NCBI RefSeq assembly: GCF_040802235.1
Contig: NC_133158.1
Location: forward strand, 154,082,401-154,146,400
Source of the DNA: Manis javanica
Lineage: Eukaryota > Chordata > Mammalia > Pholidota > Manidae
Length of the DNA: 64,000 nt
Direction: 5' to 3'
The position numbers and the translations under genes are program-made. The notes under the pieces were generated by a model. It was not told the origin of the DNA, did no database searches, and saw only the letters and a list, made by a program, of their open reading frames with translations. This document shows positions 36,071-46,861 of this stretch, piece after piece; the stretch's first letter is position 1, and every line of letters begins with the position of its first letter.

Positions 36071-37813
36071 GTAAGGATAGTATCACTGGGTAATAGTTGC
36101 ACACCCCATTACAACTTAATAAGCAGTTCTGTTAACATTTTGAGTAAAAAGTGTTAGTCCATAATGGCTATTAAGGTGGTTTTTATGAACTGCCCAGCAC
36201 TGAAGGGAGGCACTGCTATACATTTACTTACTCTACAGCAGCTGCATAAACAGCCTAGCCCCAGAGATCCTGACTTTATTCTAAAATAGAACATTCTTAT
36301 CAACTCTTCAGTTTCAGCTTTAGTAAACGGAAAACCTAAATTGTCTCTTAAACTCTTAACATGTCCAATGATGATCTTATGGTATATCCAGACTGTTAAG
36401 TCGTTCTGATTGTTTGGTTACTTTAATCCTTTTGAGTCCCTGACCTTTAGATCTCATCTTTCTTGCTTGAATTTTGATCATTCACTGCTCAGCATAAAAA
36501 ATGAAAAAAACATTGGCTCATTTTTCTATGAGATACATTGCTAGGAAAGAAAGAATTAGAATGAGAGTTTTGGGAGTAAATTGTTCACTAAAATATTTTA
36601 AAACGTGGCTGTGGTTCAGATTTGAAAAGTAGGAAATTATGTTTCACTGTACACTTGGTCAGAAATTCTGGTGTATCCTGACTTGTCAACACTGCAGAAA
36701 TTCTTACTGAACTACATCAAGTCTCTACTTTTTCGAAAGAAACTTTCAAAATTGAGGTTTGTTAGGACATCTAATTGATTTACAAATAATTTAGGTGTGT
36801 TAACCTATGTAAATATTTTGTAAATAGAGAGGGCTTGTGCAGACGTAGCTAATTTTAAGACCACACTGTCATGTATAGAAACTTGGAGCTATTCTGAACT
36901 ATAATTTACTGAAGTGGTCCTACCAACTCCCTGTGATTGTCCTAAAGGTTACTCTTATTATGATGGGAGTTGATGCTTATAAGTATTTCTCTAAGGAAAA
37001 TTAGATGACTGTGAAGTAGTAGACAAATCTCTCTAAACATTTGTTGAGCTTGAAATATGTTAAAAAGCATCAACCATGTGACATACAACCAAAAAGATTT
37101 TTTTCATACTGTACGGCACTACTGACCTCTAGTGGCAGTGAATATAAAATGTGATATATACATGTATTTGGGAGCTACACCTCTGAACTACATCATTGAA
37201 GAACCCGTTGTTGGAAATAGTAAACCTATTTTAGGATTTTAGATTTAGTTAAACACACAGCTAATACAGCAAGGATATCAGTCAGTAAGCACAAGCCTTA
37301 AGTTCTTTTAATTGGCACTTTTCTGAATGGCACTGACAATGCTATTTAAAATTTGGTTTTGGTTTTCCTGTGGAAATAATACACATTTAGCCTCAGTGAT
37401 AAGACTTAACAGTTTATACCTAAGCATGTTAAATTTGAGGAGAATTTTGTAAATAACCACCAAGTTTTTTAAGTTTATATATTTTTGGAGCCAGTCTAGT
37501 TGTCATACTAAAAGTTTCTTGCCCTAAAAGATAAATGACCACTTTTTTTCCTAGCCATGTAAAGATATTTTTATAAAGTGCTGCAGCACTGAATGGGCTT
37601 CCAAGATGCAGTTAATAGTAGATTACAATATTTTTTGCATATTACTAGTTTGAAAGTTTTCCTTTTTGGAGACCTAGTTGACTTCAGTGTTCGACAGTTC
37701 ATGGAAAACTAACTTAATGTTAACTTATTAATCGGGGTTCTATCTGCTAAAAAACTTATGTGACTTTCTTGATTAACACTTCTTTTGAAACACTTTTCTT
37801 CTTTCTCTTTCAG
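36071..37813 (+). other. PFN2: PFN2 intron 2 (to the first alternative terminal exon)
   Basis: GT-AG, 1,743 bases, or 2,063 bases when splicing runs on to the second terminal exon. No recognised transposable element. Its acceptor has a good pyrimidine tract (ctttctctttcag). Confidence 0.9.
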
Positions 37814-37911
37814 TCTTGGTCTTTGTAATGGGAAAAGAAGGGGTCCATGGAGGCGGATTGAATAAGAAGGCATACTCAATGGCAAAATACTTGAGAGACT
37901 CTGGGTTCTAG
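37814..37911 (+). CDS. PFN2: Profilin-2 alternative terminal exon, IIa-type C-terminus
   Basis: Completes codon 109 as Val and encodes [10 protein letters not shown] through KYLRDSGF, then TAG. This is the C-terminus I recall for the main neuronal isoform IIa. It supplies the last beta strand and the C-terminal helix; Tyr134 and the terminal aromatic Phe140 occupy positions that contact polyproline in profilins (His and Tyr in profilin-1). No AATAAA lies between this stop and the next alternative exon, so its 3' UTR probably reads on through that exon to the shared poly(A) site. The encoded segment is a clear paralogue of 38134-38231. Confidence 0.95.
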
Positions 37912-38133
37912 CTTCTAGGCAGCCTGTTAAGTATTAGGGGAAAATTGCTCTTAAATTTTCCTAGCTGTAAGCTTGAGTCTTAATTCTGGAAATTTTATTA
38001 GCAATGCAGGGTGATGGGGTATGAACCTGTGTCTCCTTTGTATCCCTCTGTTGGTGGGGAAAGGTGTCTTTCTTTCTGCCCTCCCCTCCTTAAATAATTG
38101 TTCACTTTTGTTTTGTTTCCTTGTGTACTCCAG

Positions 38134-38231
38134 CATTGGTTATAGTCATGGGAAAGGAAGGTGTCCACGGAGGCACACTTAACAAGAAAGCATATGAACT
38201 GGCTTTATACCTGAGGAGGTCTGATGTGTAA
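38134..38231 (+). CDS. PFN2: Profilin-2 alternative terminal exon, IIb-type C-terminus
   Basis: Acceptor cag at 38131-38133; completes codon 109 as Ala and encodes [10 protein letters not shown] through LYLRRSDV, then TAA. It matches the IIb isoform C-terminus. It has the same length (98 bases) and phase as the IIa exon and clear similarity to it, so the two exons are an ancient tandem duplicate used as alternatives. The terminal residue is Val140 rather than an aromatic, and the helix is more basic (Arg136, Arg137). IIb is reported to differ from IIa in ligand binding. Which exon is used cannot be read from DNA alone. Confidence 0.95.
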
Positions 38232-39490
38232 GCAGCCTCTCCCCATCTACCTAGCACCTGTCTGCATCACCACCCTAATTATGGTCACAGTGCTACCAGA
38301 CTATAGTGGGTAGCTAATTTTTTTTTCACCTATTTTCTAATGTTACAATTCCTGTTTGCCCAATGGATTATTTGTATGTTAACCACTGTATGTAACCAAC
38401 CCTTTTCTGGCAACTTAATTGCAGCACAATAATGATTTGCATGATACCTTGAAATTTGGGGGGTGGGGGCATGCCACGTTGGGCATCACTTTGTCTTAGC
38501 AATTAATGGGATATTGATTACTAAAATAAGTTAATATTAAGCAAGGTGCCGGTTGTACAATCTCTTATTTGATCAATGTCTTTTCAGCACTTTGAGCATT
38601 GACTTAGCTCATTTAGTCTTCCTTTTGTAGCGCATGGTTGGGAGGGAAAAGTGCATGCATCTTTCCTTCACTCTTTTCCCACGCCCTCCCTTCGCATATA
38701 TGGTATTTGGTTTGCTTCCATCTTTTACGCAGTGCCTGGTTTATTTAACCAATTAATATTCCTTTTGTAGAGCTATTGAGAGCTGCAGTAGTTTGCTTTT
38801 AGTATTGTTGTTGCACTTGAGACAAACGTTTTTTCATACTGTCTGTAGGACATATGAAGAGTGCAACTGCAAAACAAGAGCAAAAGGCACTTCCTCCCAT
38901 AATCTCACAGTAACCATACTGGTTGAATCCCCAGGGACATTCCACCATTGCAATAGCTCACATTTTTGTTCCTGCCTTTTTCTTTGCACACCAGCTGTAC
39001 TCTTTAGTAAAACTGTAAAAGGCTGCCATTATGGACATTAGGTATCCCAACATAACCATCTGGAGTGTGTCCAGTTTGTTCTTCATAGGACCAATTTTTA
39101 TTTGCAGCTTGAGTTTTTATATGAAGTTGCATTATTGTGGACTTGGCTGTCTTGTGATAAATTTTTTCATATGTATTCTGTGCCATACTATTGTTAAAAT
39201 GAACTGTTGCTATTGTGAGATGGATTTTAACTGACCTATTAAAGGTTTCTTCCGAATGGCACTACTTTAGGGACATTCTAGTATTTGCTTCTATTGTTTG
39301 GGCCTTGTGGATAATGTACAGATTTAAAAATGAATCTCGTTGCTGATTCGTCCATTTCTTTCCCTGCACTTTGTTACATCTGGGATACAGTCTAACTCAT
39401 CTGATTTAATATGCATTTAAAAAAATGCCATAACTATTAAACACCTTGTTTACAGACAGATGAAATAAATTTATTCCAACCAAATACTGT
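38232..39490 (+). other. PFN2: PFN2 3' UTR
   Basis: Non-coding sequence after the IIb stop, about 1.25 kb to just past the AATAAA at 39464. Free of recognisable transposable elements, as expected for a conserved 3' UTR. The short frames inside it (for example 38793-39041 and 39031-39234) are chance. Confidence 0.8.
39464..39469 (+). terminator. PFN2: PFN2 poly(A) signal AATAAA
   Basis: Canonical hexamer with a U-rich stretch following (tttattcc, then tgttgtttat near 39500). A further AATAAA near 39655 could serve a slightly longer form. Confidence 0.75.
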
Positions 39491-41354
39491 AGACTCCTGT
39501 TGTTTATATAAATTATTAGCTTAGTGTTGGTGGAGTTGATTTTTGACACACTGGGAATGTACAGAATAGGCCACATTCTGGTACAAGCCTGAAATCTTTA
39601 AAAAATTAAGCTAATGGCCTACCCCATTTCCCAAGAGTATTTATTATAAATTAAATAAATGCCTGGGAATGTTGTCTTCATGGACTTTTGGTCGCTTAAA
39701 AATGGCTCTTAGTCATTTCAGGCTCTTTGGCCTATGAGAGGAAAACTGACTTATAGATAGTGTTTTTTTCTTGTTGCTGATATCTAAATGTGAAATGTGA
39801 GCAGTAAGGAGCCCAGTACAAAGAAGGGTTTCTCATTGTGGATACTCCTGTGTTGAGCTGTAGTATGACTTCAGATTTGGAGGCTGTATTGGCCGGCTGA
39901 TGTCAGCGAACTGTGACTCTCACATAAGAGAAGACATTAGGCAGTATATAAGATAATTGGGATGTTCTTGCAATTTCTGGCATTGGGGTGATATGTTAAC
40001 TATGGTTATATAATAGTCAAATTTGATCACAGAGGTCATAAGTCCCTGAGATGTACTGGAGTTCAGTATATATGTTAGTTTAGTACTGTTAGATAAATGA
40101 TTACCATGAACTGTCAAGTAGAAGCTCAGAGCAAGGATGCTCAAAAGTTGGTGCATCTAAATGAAACTGGAGACTTGGTTACAATGCAGATTCTGGGCTC
40201 TGGAGGTCCACCTTGGAGATGGAGATTCCCTAAGCCCCAGAAGTCCTTTTAAGAACCATCATTATATCTGTTTGCTTCAAGTGGGCTGTATGCTACTTGG
40301 AGGAACAGGGGACTAGGGAATGGGAATTAATCTCTTACTACTTAAAATAGTCTGCATAACTAAAATTTTTTTGACAGTATTCTCAGGCATTAGTTTTGAA
40401 GTTTACACACGGGTGTAAAAGTAGGTAAGATTGAGGATGTGTGACTGCTTTGGTAGTCAGACATACCTTAGATGTTGTAAAACAAAATCCTCAGCTGCTT
40501 GACCTGTTAAAAAGTCCATGTTAGGAACAAAAGTTTGGTCCAGTGAAAATTTGGTGGTTGGGTTGTGATGATTTAAGATTTTGCAGTAATACACATTCAC
40601 ACTTCAGTCACACTGTAAAAGTAACTAATTAGAAAGCAGTGACCAGAATTGTGAAACCCTTAATGAACTTAAACGTAGGTAGAGGGATGTGTGTGTTGGG
40701 GTTTGGGTAGGGGAGATGTGGTTAGAGCGCAGCTGTATCACTGTTATAGTCAATGGCCCCCAACCCATGGTTTCATTAAAAAAACATGAAAATATATACA
40801 CACAAATTTGTACTCAGTTCTACTAATTTAACCTAAGCAAATGGAGCTATAGAAATTCATCTACCAGAATATCTGTCACACAGCATTAGTTAAAGTAACT
40901 AGACTTGGAGAACTACAACTTAACTTTCAGGGTTGAATAAATGTATGTATATCCAGAGGTTTTATAAAATAGTCATTTAAAACAATTCAGAAAGTGAAAT
41001 TTTCTCTTATGTTACATTTCTTTTAAAATCTATTAAATTTTTTTTACAACACAAGGCTCACATACCTAGTGTACTTATTAATATGTTTTGCTCATTAACA
41101 ATTTCCAGGCTGTATAGCAGTCTGCTGTAAGGATGTACCATAATGTACATTATTGTTGGAATGAAGGATTCTGGCTACATTTTCAACTTTTTGGGAGATT
41201 ACTTAGTTGCTTGTGAGCGTTACCTTGTATAAAATTCTGAGGTGATGTCTGTTTTGTCTGACCTAAATTCCCCTAGTCATTAGAACTTTACAGTAGTGTG
41301 CATATAAATAAGGCTGATGTGGGTGATACTACATTTGAACAAATACCTGACAGT
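39491..41354. other. Intergenic gap between convergent PFN2 and RNF13
   Basis: About 1.9 kb without a recognised exon, RNA gene or repeat family. It may include extended 3' UTR forms of either gene. Confidence 0.55.
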
Positions 41355-42380
41355 TCTTAAAGTGGAAAATGTGTTTATTAACATTCAAACTCCCTTCATA
41401 CAAGGTCATATAAAAACTCTTAGCATTTTCATTATACATTAGGTATTATTTTCTACATAGTTACAATGATGTATAATATAATTTAGCTTTTCATAATACA
41501 TTATTTAAATACATTAGTTCTGTTAAACATAAGCAATTATTTTCAGGTCTAATACTTAAACAGTTTCTTCTGTACATGGTTTAGCAGGGCTTATTAGCGT
41601 AAGATGCTCTTTATTAAGAGGTATATGATCTGAGTATTAACAGTTACTGAAGTTTGGTAGTTTTACACAGCATTTTCTTTTGGTTTGATCACAACACAAA
41701 ACTTGTAAGGATACCAAAAATTCAGTGAAGTCCAGAGACTTACTACTTTAGTCGATGAGTCAAATTCATAACACTGTAGTATTCAAAACCTTTGAAAAAA
41801 AAAAACCTTTGAAATCTGCAAACTAATATAGTCCACTCCTATCAGGATAAGACTACTTGGGAATAGAAAGGAAAAAGCCTTCTTTGTGGTGCTGATAGGA
41901 AAAATGGTAAATTACTTTGTTGCATCCCACTAACAGCAATTTGGGCAAATAACAGAACGATCATGTTCCAACTCAGTGACTCTAGGTAACTTGATGGAGA
42001 AGGGAGTTGGTTTAGCTCATGCTAGGTGGCCACAGCACTGACCTTGTGTGTGATAACACGAAACATTTGCATAACTGTGATCTAGGTCTTAGCTGAAAGC
42101 TATACTGAGGAATTTTTTTAATGTTGTGGCTTTATTTCATTCCAAAAGGAGAGTTGATTGGATGCCTGACTTCCAGCACCAGTCTATTATTAGTTATTAG
42201 TGAAATGAAGTATACCCCTGCAGATAAATACCAGATCAAAAAAACCTGTTTCAGTAATCTGATTAAACTGTAGAACAATAAAAAGTAAGTTATTTCTACA
42301 GGAATCTCTGAAAGCAAAAAAATCAAATTATAGACCAAAATAAACACTTTAAAGGGAAATAACCCAATCACCCCTGAAGA
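41355..42380 (-). other. RNF13: RNF13 3' UTR
   Basis: Follows the RNF13 TGA (42381-42383 on the minus strand). Several reverse-strand AATAAA signals occur: 42131-42136, 41610-41615 and 41374-41379. The most distal would give a UTR of about 1 kb, similar to what I recall for this gene; the chosen end is an inference. Confidence 0.7.
41374..41379 (-). terminator. RNF13: RNF13 distal poly(A) signal AATAAA (reverse strand)
   Basis: tttatt on the plus strand, AATAAA on the minus strand. It is the last of three such signals downstream of the stop codon. Confidence 0.55.
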
Positions 42381-42745
42381 TCAAACAGTATTTGCTATAT
42401 TGTAGTCCCGCTCACCATTAGGCTGCAGCTGGACCACAACACTATGTTCATTAATTTCGTTTTCTGCATCACTACTGTCAGTATCTTCATTGTCATCTTC
42501 CTCATAGTCTGAAGATTCTGTCATGTTCTGATGTGAGCGGGATTCTGACAAAGCCCCAAATGACTGTGTGCTGACAGAAGCCAGAGGTCTAAGTAAAGGG
42601 GTATGTTCTGACACTTCATTTTCTTCTAGACTACTATCTGTGTCAGAGTCTGAATCGCCTTGAGAAGGAACAACTTTCTGCTTGCAGACTGGACAAGTTT
42701 TTTTGGTTTTAGTTAGCCAAGGGTCTACACATTTGCAGTGATAAG
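42381..42745 (-). CDS. RNF13: RNF13 last coding exon: second half of RING-H2 and C-tail
   Basis: On the minus strand the acceptor AG is at 42747-42746. The exon completes an Ala codon begun in the previous exon, then encodes 120 residues from YHCKCVDPWL to DYNIANTV and TGA. It supplies RING ligands His, Cys (YHCKC) and the last Cys pair (CPVC). A basic Lys-rich loop (TKTKKT) lies just before CPVC. The tail is strongly acidic and Ser-rich (DSDSDTDSS, DYEEDDNEDTDSSD), as in known RNF13. Small differences from the human tail as I remember it: Thr to Ser before EHTPLL, Ala to Thr in SVSTQS, and Asp to Ser before VVVQLQ. The frame is intact. Confidence 0.96.
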
Positions 42746-43023
42746 CTGTTGAAGCAAAATAAACATCTTTTAGGTAATATATTGTGGTTGAAGAACAGTA
42801 TTTTTAGTATCTTACCATGTTTATTCATGTTCTAATCTATAGGCATTCATACAACAAGAAGTTTGTAAATTTTTATAAATACACCTCCATATTTTAATGA
42901 TGCCATTACTTAGTGCAGGACCTGGTTTATGGTGTACTAATAACTATTTTCCCTCCTCCTCTAATATCAAACCTAAATACAACTCTATACATAAATTCAA
43001 AGCAGTATGTAATTATTTCATAC
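42746..43023 (-). other. RNF13: RNF13 final intron
   Basis: Minus-strand donor gtatg at 43023 and acceptor cag ending at 42746; 278 bases. Short and repeat-free. It splits the RING domain between the third/fourth (CSH) and fifth (YH) metal ligands. Confidence 0.93.
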
Positions 43024-43104
43024 CATGGGAACAAGGAAGGATTCTGAGCTTGTCTCCATCTTCATACTCATCCAAACAAATGGCACATACATCATACTCA
43101 TCTC
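43024..43104 (-). CDS. RNF13: RNF13 penultimate coding exon: first half of RING-H2
   Basis: 81 bases: acceptor acttag at 43110-43105, then the last two bases of a Gly codon, 26 full codons ([20 protein letters not shown] to ILPCSH), and the first base of the next Ala codon before donor gtatg. It carries the first four zinc ligands of a C3H2C3 RING-H2 (CAIC, then PCSH). With the last exon it forms a complete consensus RING, so the ligase domain is predicted functional. The phases fit on both sides. Confidence 0.96.
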
Positions 43105-43648
43105 CTAAGTCAGAAAACAGTAAATAAATTAATTAAAAGATACAGAGAAGTATTCTTTTCAGTCTTTTCAAGTTCATTCTTCCTTGGTCAGGTGTTTTAA
43201 ATGCCTTTTGATTTACTCATCTTCAGATGATACCTTTTGCTTATTTCTGTCAGATCAGAGAGCTACTTCAAGTTCAGGAGCCTGAAGCTTTAATTTAAAA
43301 AAAGCTTTACACAGAATAAAAAATTAAAATGGATGTCAAATATGCCTTACCTTTGTAAAAGATTATTACGAAATAATTCCACTAGTGTTTTATGTAACTA
43401 TTCAAATACTAGCTTTGAAATATTTTATACCATTGACATTAAAATTCCAGTATTTAGATTTCTTAAAGTCTTGGGTCATTTTTAAACAAAAAATGGAAAC
43501 ATGTCAGAACATGCTAAAATTTCAAAAATTATATTAGTGAATAAAAACAACTGGGATGACACTGAGCTTCAGATCTCTGTTGCAACATTTACTAGTTGGC
43601 AGGTTACTTTAGCTTTTGACATCTAGTTCTTACCTGTTAAAAAGATTC
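43105..43648 (-). other. RNF13: RNF13 intronic sequence
   Basis: AT-rich intron with no recognised element before the L1 fragment. Confidence 0.6.
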
Positions 43649-43656
43649 TGTCTACT

Positions 43657-43814
43657 AAGTAATGACTCCACATAGTATCTTACTACGCTGATGGACAGTG
43701 ACTGCAATGGAGTGTGGGGAGGACTTGATAATATGGGTGAATGTAGTAACCACAATGTTGCTCATATGAAACCCTCATAAGATTGTATATCAATGATACC
43801 TTAATAAAAAAAAA
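43657..43814 (+). mobile_element. Very short 5'-truncated L1, 3' UTR only
   Basis: Runs from 'aagtaatgactcc' through 'gctgatggacagtgactgca' to 'ccttaataaaaaaaaa'. It is the sense version of the 3' UTR at 13722-13870. Flanked by the 8-bp direct repeat tgtctact (43649-43656 and 43815-43822), a probable target-site duplication. Confidence 0.85.
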
Positions 43815-44699
43815 TGTCTACTCCAAGGGTTGTGAGCATGAAATAATGTGGGCAAAGTGCCAGTCACATAACATAGTCACTAAATGGTATTAATGTCACT
43901 GCTCTTTTAATTTCTTAGTGTTAAAACTTACAATAAGTTTTAGAAAGTTTATTAATTCATAGCTCTTTTTGGAATTCAGGTGCAGTTGTAAGTTAGTAAA
44001 GAAACTGGCAGTCTTACATACAGCAGCTTTTGAGTCAGTAGTGGCTCTGTGTAGTGTCAGTAACCACCGTGACTGCCTTCAATTCAGTGTTTTCCATTAA
44101 ATGTATATGTTAGGTAAAAACTTAAAAAATCTCAGGGAACAAAAGACAGTTATTCAGTGTCTATCCCACATACAGGGTCACAACCTTACAGGTATGGCAG
44201 AAATAAAGCCCCTGTCTGGATAGATGGGCTGGATAAACATGACGCCCAAAGAAGCATGAAGTTGTACTCAATCCCTTTAAGATCCTTTAGGCATTTAAAA
44301 TAGCATATTCTGGAGTCCTAAATAGGAAGTTTAATGAAAATCACTAATTTTGTTCAGTATCTTAAATTTAGTTACTATATTATCAAATACATTCAAATAC
44401 CTATCAAATACGTTCTACACAAGTACAAGGTTCTATGTTAGAACTAGAACTTTATGTGGAGAATTTGGTTAAGACTAATGGTATGTATCTAAAACTATTA
44501 AAGAACTCCAATATATAATTATCTGTGATTATACAGTTGATCCGATTACATGGACTTTGAGTACAGTTTTAATATATTAAGCAATTTGATCTCATAAAAA
44601 GTCAAACCCAGTCTTATGACTTTGTGAAAATGTCTATCAAAAACATACAGTTAACAGAACAAGAACAGACCAATCCAAAGCTGTACAAGATTTTATTTT

Positions 44700-45022
44700 A
44701 TTAAGCCTCATTTTATTAAGGTAAGGAGGTTATCTTGCATTATCCATGTGGGCTCAATGTAATCACTAGGGTCCTTAAAAGTGCAAGAAGGAGGCAGAGA
44801 CGTTCAGAGTTGGAGGGAGATGGATGATCAGGGGGATGCAATGTAACTGACTGAAGATGAAGAGGAGGAGGGTCACAAGCCAATGAATATGATAACCTCT
44901 AGAAGCTAGAAAAGGTAAGGAAATGGGTTCTCCCTTAGAGCCTCCAGGAAAGAACAGAGCTGTGCCAACAACTTGATTTTAGCCCAGTTGAGACCTATGC
45001 CAGACTTTCTACCTACAGAACT
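44700..45022 (+). mobile_element. MLT1-like LTR, left part
   Basis: 'ttatccatgtgggctcaatg' then 'taatcactagggtccttaaa', 'aacctctagaagctagaaaa' and 'cttagagcctccaggaaaga' are MLT1 blocks in order. The LTR is cut at 45022 by inserted sequence and resumes at 45322. Confidence 0.8.
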
Positions 45023-45312
45023 TAGGATGGTAACACAAGATAAATCATGCTCAGTAAAAACAAAACAAGAGTTAAGAGTATAAAGAATGGCAAAGCTTCA
45101 GGTATTTTTAAATGGGACCAAAATTGGATTCTTCCCTTCTTGCTTTTTATTGATATATTTGTCCAGTCCTTTATAGTTCTCGCTCATACCTCATTTATTC
45201 ACATTTTGGCTAGAAGTGGGGTTGGGAGCAACTAGCTTTTATGAAGTGTTCCTAATACAGTCACAACCTAGTTTTCAGACAAAACCAGAAGCCTTTTACA
45301 TTCACAATTCAA
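45022..45312 (+). repeat. Inverted duplication, arm A
   Basis: 291 bases, from 'aggatggtaacacaagataa' to 'tttacattcacaattcaa', matching the reverse complement of 46060-46347 with only about a dozen differences by eye. It sits inside the MLT1 LTR and is flanked by a 25-bp near-perfect direct repeat (44998-45022 and 45322-45346, one mismatch). No poly(A) tail and no recognised repeat family. Confidence 0.88.
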
Positions 45313-45317
45313 TGTGA

Positions 45318-45424
45318 AGACTGCCAGACTTCCTACCTACAGAACTGTGAGTTAATAAATTTGTGTTGTTTTAAGCCACTAAATTTGGGGTACTTTGTTA
45401 AGCACAGCAATAGGAAATGAATAC
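45318..45424 (+). mobile_element. MLT1-like LTR, right end
   Basis: 'gttaataaatttgtgttgtt' then 'ttaagccactaaatttgggg' and 'caataggaaatgaatacag' is the canonical MLT1 3' end, continuing the LTR broken at 45022. Confidence 0.85.
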
Positions 45425-45654
45425 AGATAGTATTTGGGTTAGCCCTAAATATATAGAATTGATACTTAGGAGTCACTGAGCTTTCCTATCCTTTGAATTG
45501 TTCCAATTGGTTGATTTATATTGATCTCTCATATTTTCTAGCCACAGCACTCTGAAGATGACAGATCAAGAGTGAAAAGAGTGTCTGTAATCACAGACCA
45601 GACTAGAGTGCAGTGCTCTGTAGAGAATGAACCCCCATGGCCTAGACTTAGGAT

Positions 45655-45850
45655 GAAATGGTAAAGCATTGTAAAGTTAGAATGCTTGCAGTTCACATCC
45701 TGATCATTTTATTAATAGCTGTGTAACCTTGTGCAAGACACCAATCTCTATGTTTCAGTATTCTCAAAAGTGAAAAACAATATTAACATTAAAAGAGATA
45801 ATGCAAGTAGGATACTTTATATGGTATCTGGCACATACAATACCTCTTAA
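45655..45850 (+). mobile_element. MIR SINE
   Basis: 'ttaatagctgtgtaaccttg' then 'tgcaagacaccaatctctat' and 'ggtatctggcacatacaata' match MIR in sense orientation. It lies in the spacer between the inverted arms. Confidence 0.75.
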
Positions 45851-46059
45851 CCAATCTCCACCTGATAACTCTGGCCCAGCAGGCATACTGGCTCATGATA
45901 TAGTGCACTGCAGGCTGTGGCTAGGATGCTGCTCTCTGACACTCTCGTGTGCTTCTGTCCCATCAGATGAACCAATACACTGACAAAAAGTCAGCAGCAA
46001 TGGCCACTGACCCTTTGTTGTACTTAGGGGAATTATGTAATTTAAGTATTCAGGAGCTC

Positions 46060-46347
46060 TTGAATTGTGAATGTAAAAGGCTTCTGGTTTTGTCTGAAAA
46101 CTAGGTTGTGACTGTATTAGGAACACTTCATGAAAGCTAGTTGCTCCCAACCCCTCTTCTAGCCAAAATGTGAATAAATGAGGTATGAGCGAGATATGAA
46201 GGACCGGACAAATATATCAATAAAAAGCAAGAATGAAAGAACCCAATTTTGGTCCCATTTAAAAATACCTGAAGCTTTGCCATTCTTTATACTCTTTCTC
46301 CTATTTTGTTTTTACTGAGCATGATTTATCTTGTGTTACCATCCTAA
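46060..46347 (-). repeat. Inverted duplication, arm B
   Basis: 288 bases, the reverse-complement partner of 45022-45312, separated by a 747-base spacer (45313-46059). Unlike arm A it is not inside a recognised LTR and shows no flanking direct repeat, so it is the more likely source copy. Shared unusual blocks include ttattgatatatttgtcc and caacctagttttcagac (given in arm A orientation). Confidence 0.88.
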
Positions 46348-46661
46348 AAATACCTGAAACTAAAATGATAGAAAATGCAGCATGTACCATGACAACATGG
46401 ACATCCAGTCAGTAGATTCATATATTCAGGACCATGGCCCAAACTCAAACGATTATTGAATGGGTTTATATTTACTTTTAAACTTAAAGGTAAATTTAAG
46501 GCAGTCATGTATTAATTATTTACAACTTCAGGGTTTTAAAAATAACCAGTTTGTCCACTGGTTCTGCTAGTGTAAGATAACAAGGCTATAACAGTGCTAA
46601 TAAATGTTAGTTTTGTTACTGTTAAGTTCCATGCTATAAAGTTTTGTTGCTTAGTATAAAC

Positions 46662-46861
46662 CAGTGGTTCTCAGTTGGGGACAGCTGGGTCCCCAGACAT
46701 TTGGTGGTACCTGGGGGCGTATCTGGTTTTCACAACTGGAAGCCAGTGCTGCTGGCACTAGTAGGCCAGGGATGCTGCTAAATACCTACAGTGCTCTGCA
46801 TAGCCCATCAAAGAATTATCCCATCCATCTCCGTCTGTAGTGCTGAGGTTGAGAAATCCTG
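46662..46861 (+). mobile_element. MER20 hAT-Charlie DNA transposon
   Basis: Begins 'cagtggttctcagttgggg' and ends 'aggttgagaaatcctg', which are the MER20 terminal repeats, with 'ccagggatgctgctaaatac' and 'caaagaattatcccatcc' inside. About 200 bases, near full length. Confidence 0.92.

Larger units (their letters stand above)
33580..39490 (+). other. PFN2: PFN2 gene (profilin-2), whole locus
   Basis: The gene spans from an uncertain start in the CpG island to a poly(A) signal at 39464. The coding exons are 33653-33784, 35878-36070, and either 37814-37911 (IIa-type end) or 38134-38231 (IIb-type end). Each combination gives a 140-residue protein, the normal profilin-2 length. All introns are GT-AG and the phases agree: phase 0 after exon 1, phase 1 after exon 2. 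Profilin-2 binds actin monomers, polyproline proteins such as formins, VASP and WAVE-complex members, and phosphoinositides; it acts in the cytosol and is abundant in neurons. No frameshift or premature stop is seen, so the gene looks intact. The downstream neighbour RNF13 is convergent. Confidence 0.97.

Noticed and set aside
39648..39662. Second AATAAA downstream of PFN2
   Set aside because: Could serve a longer 3' UTR, but the signal at 39464 fits the usual length better. Kept only as a note in that entry.
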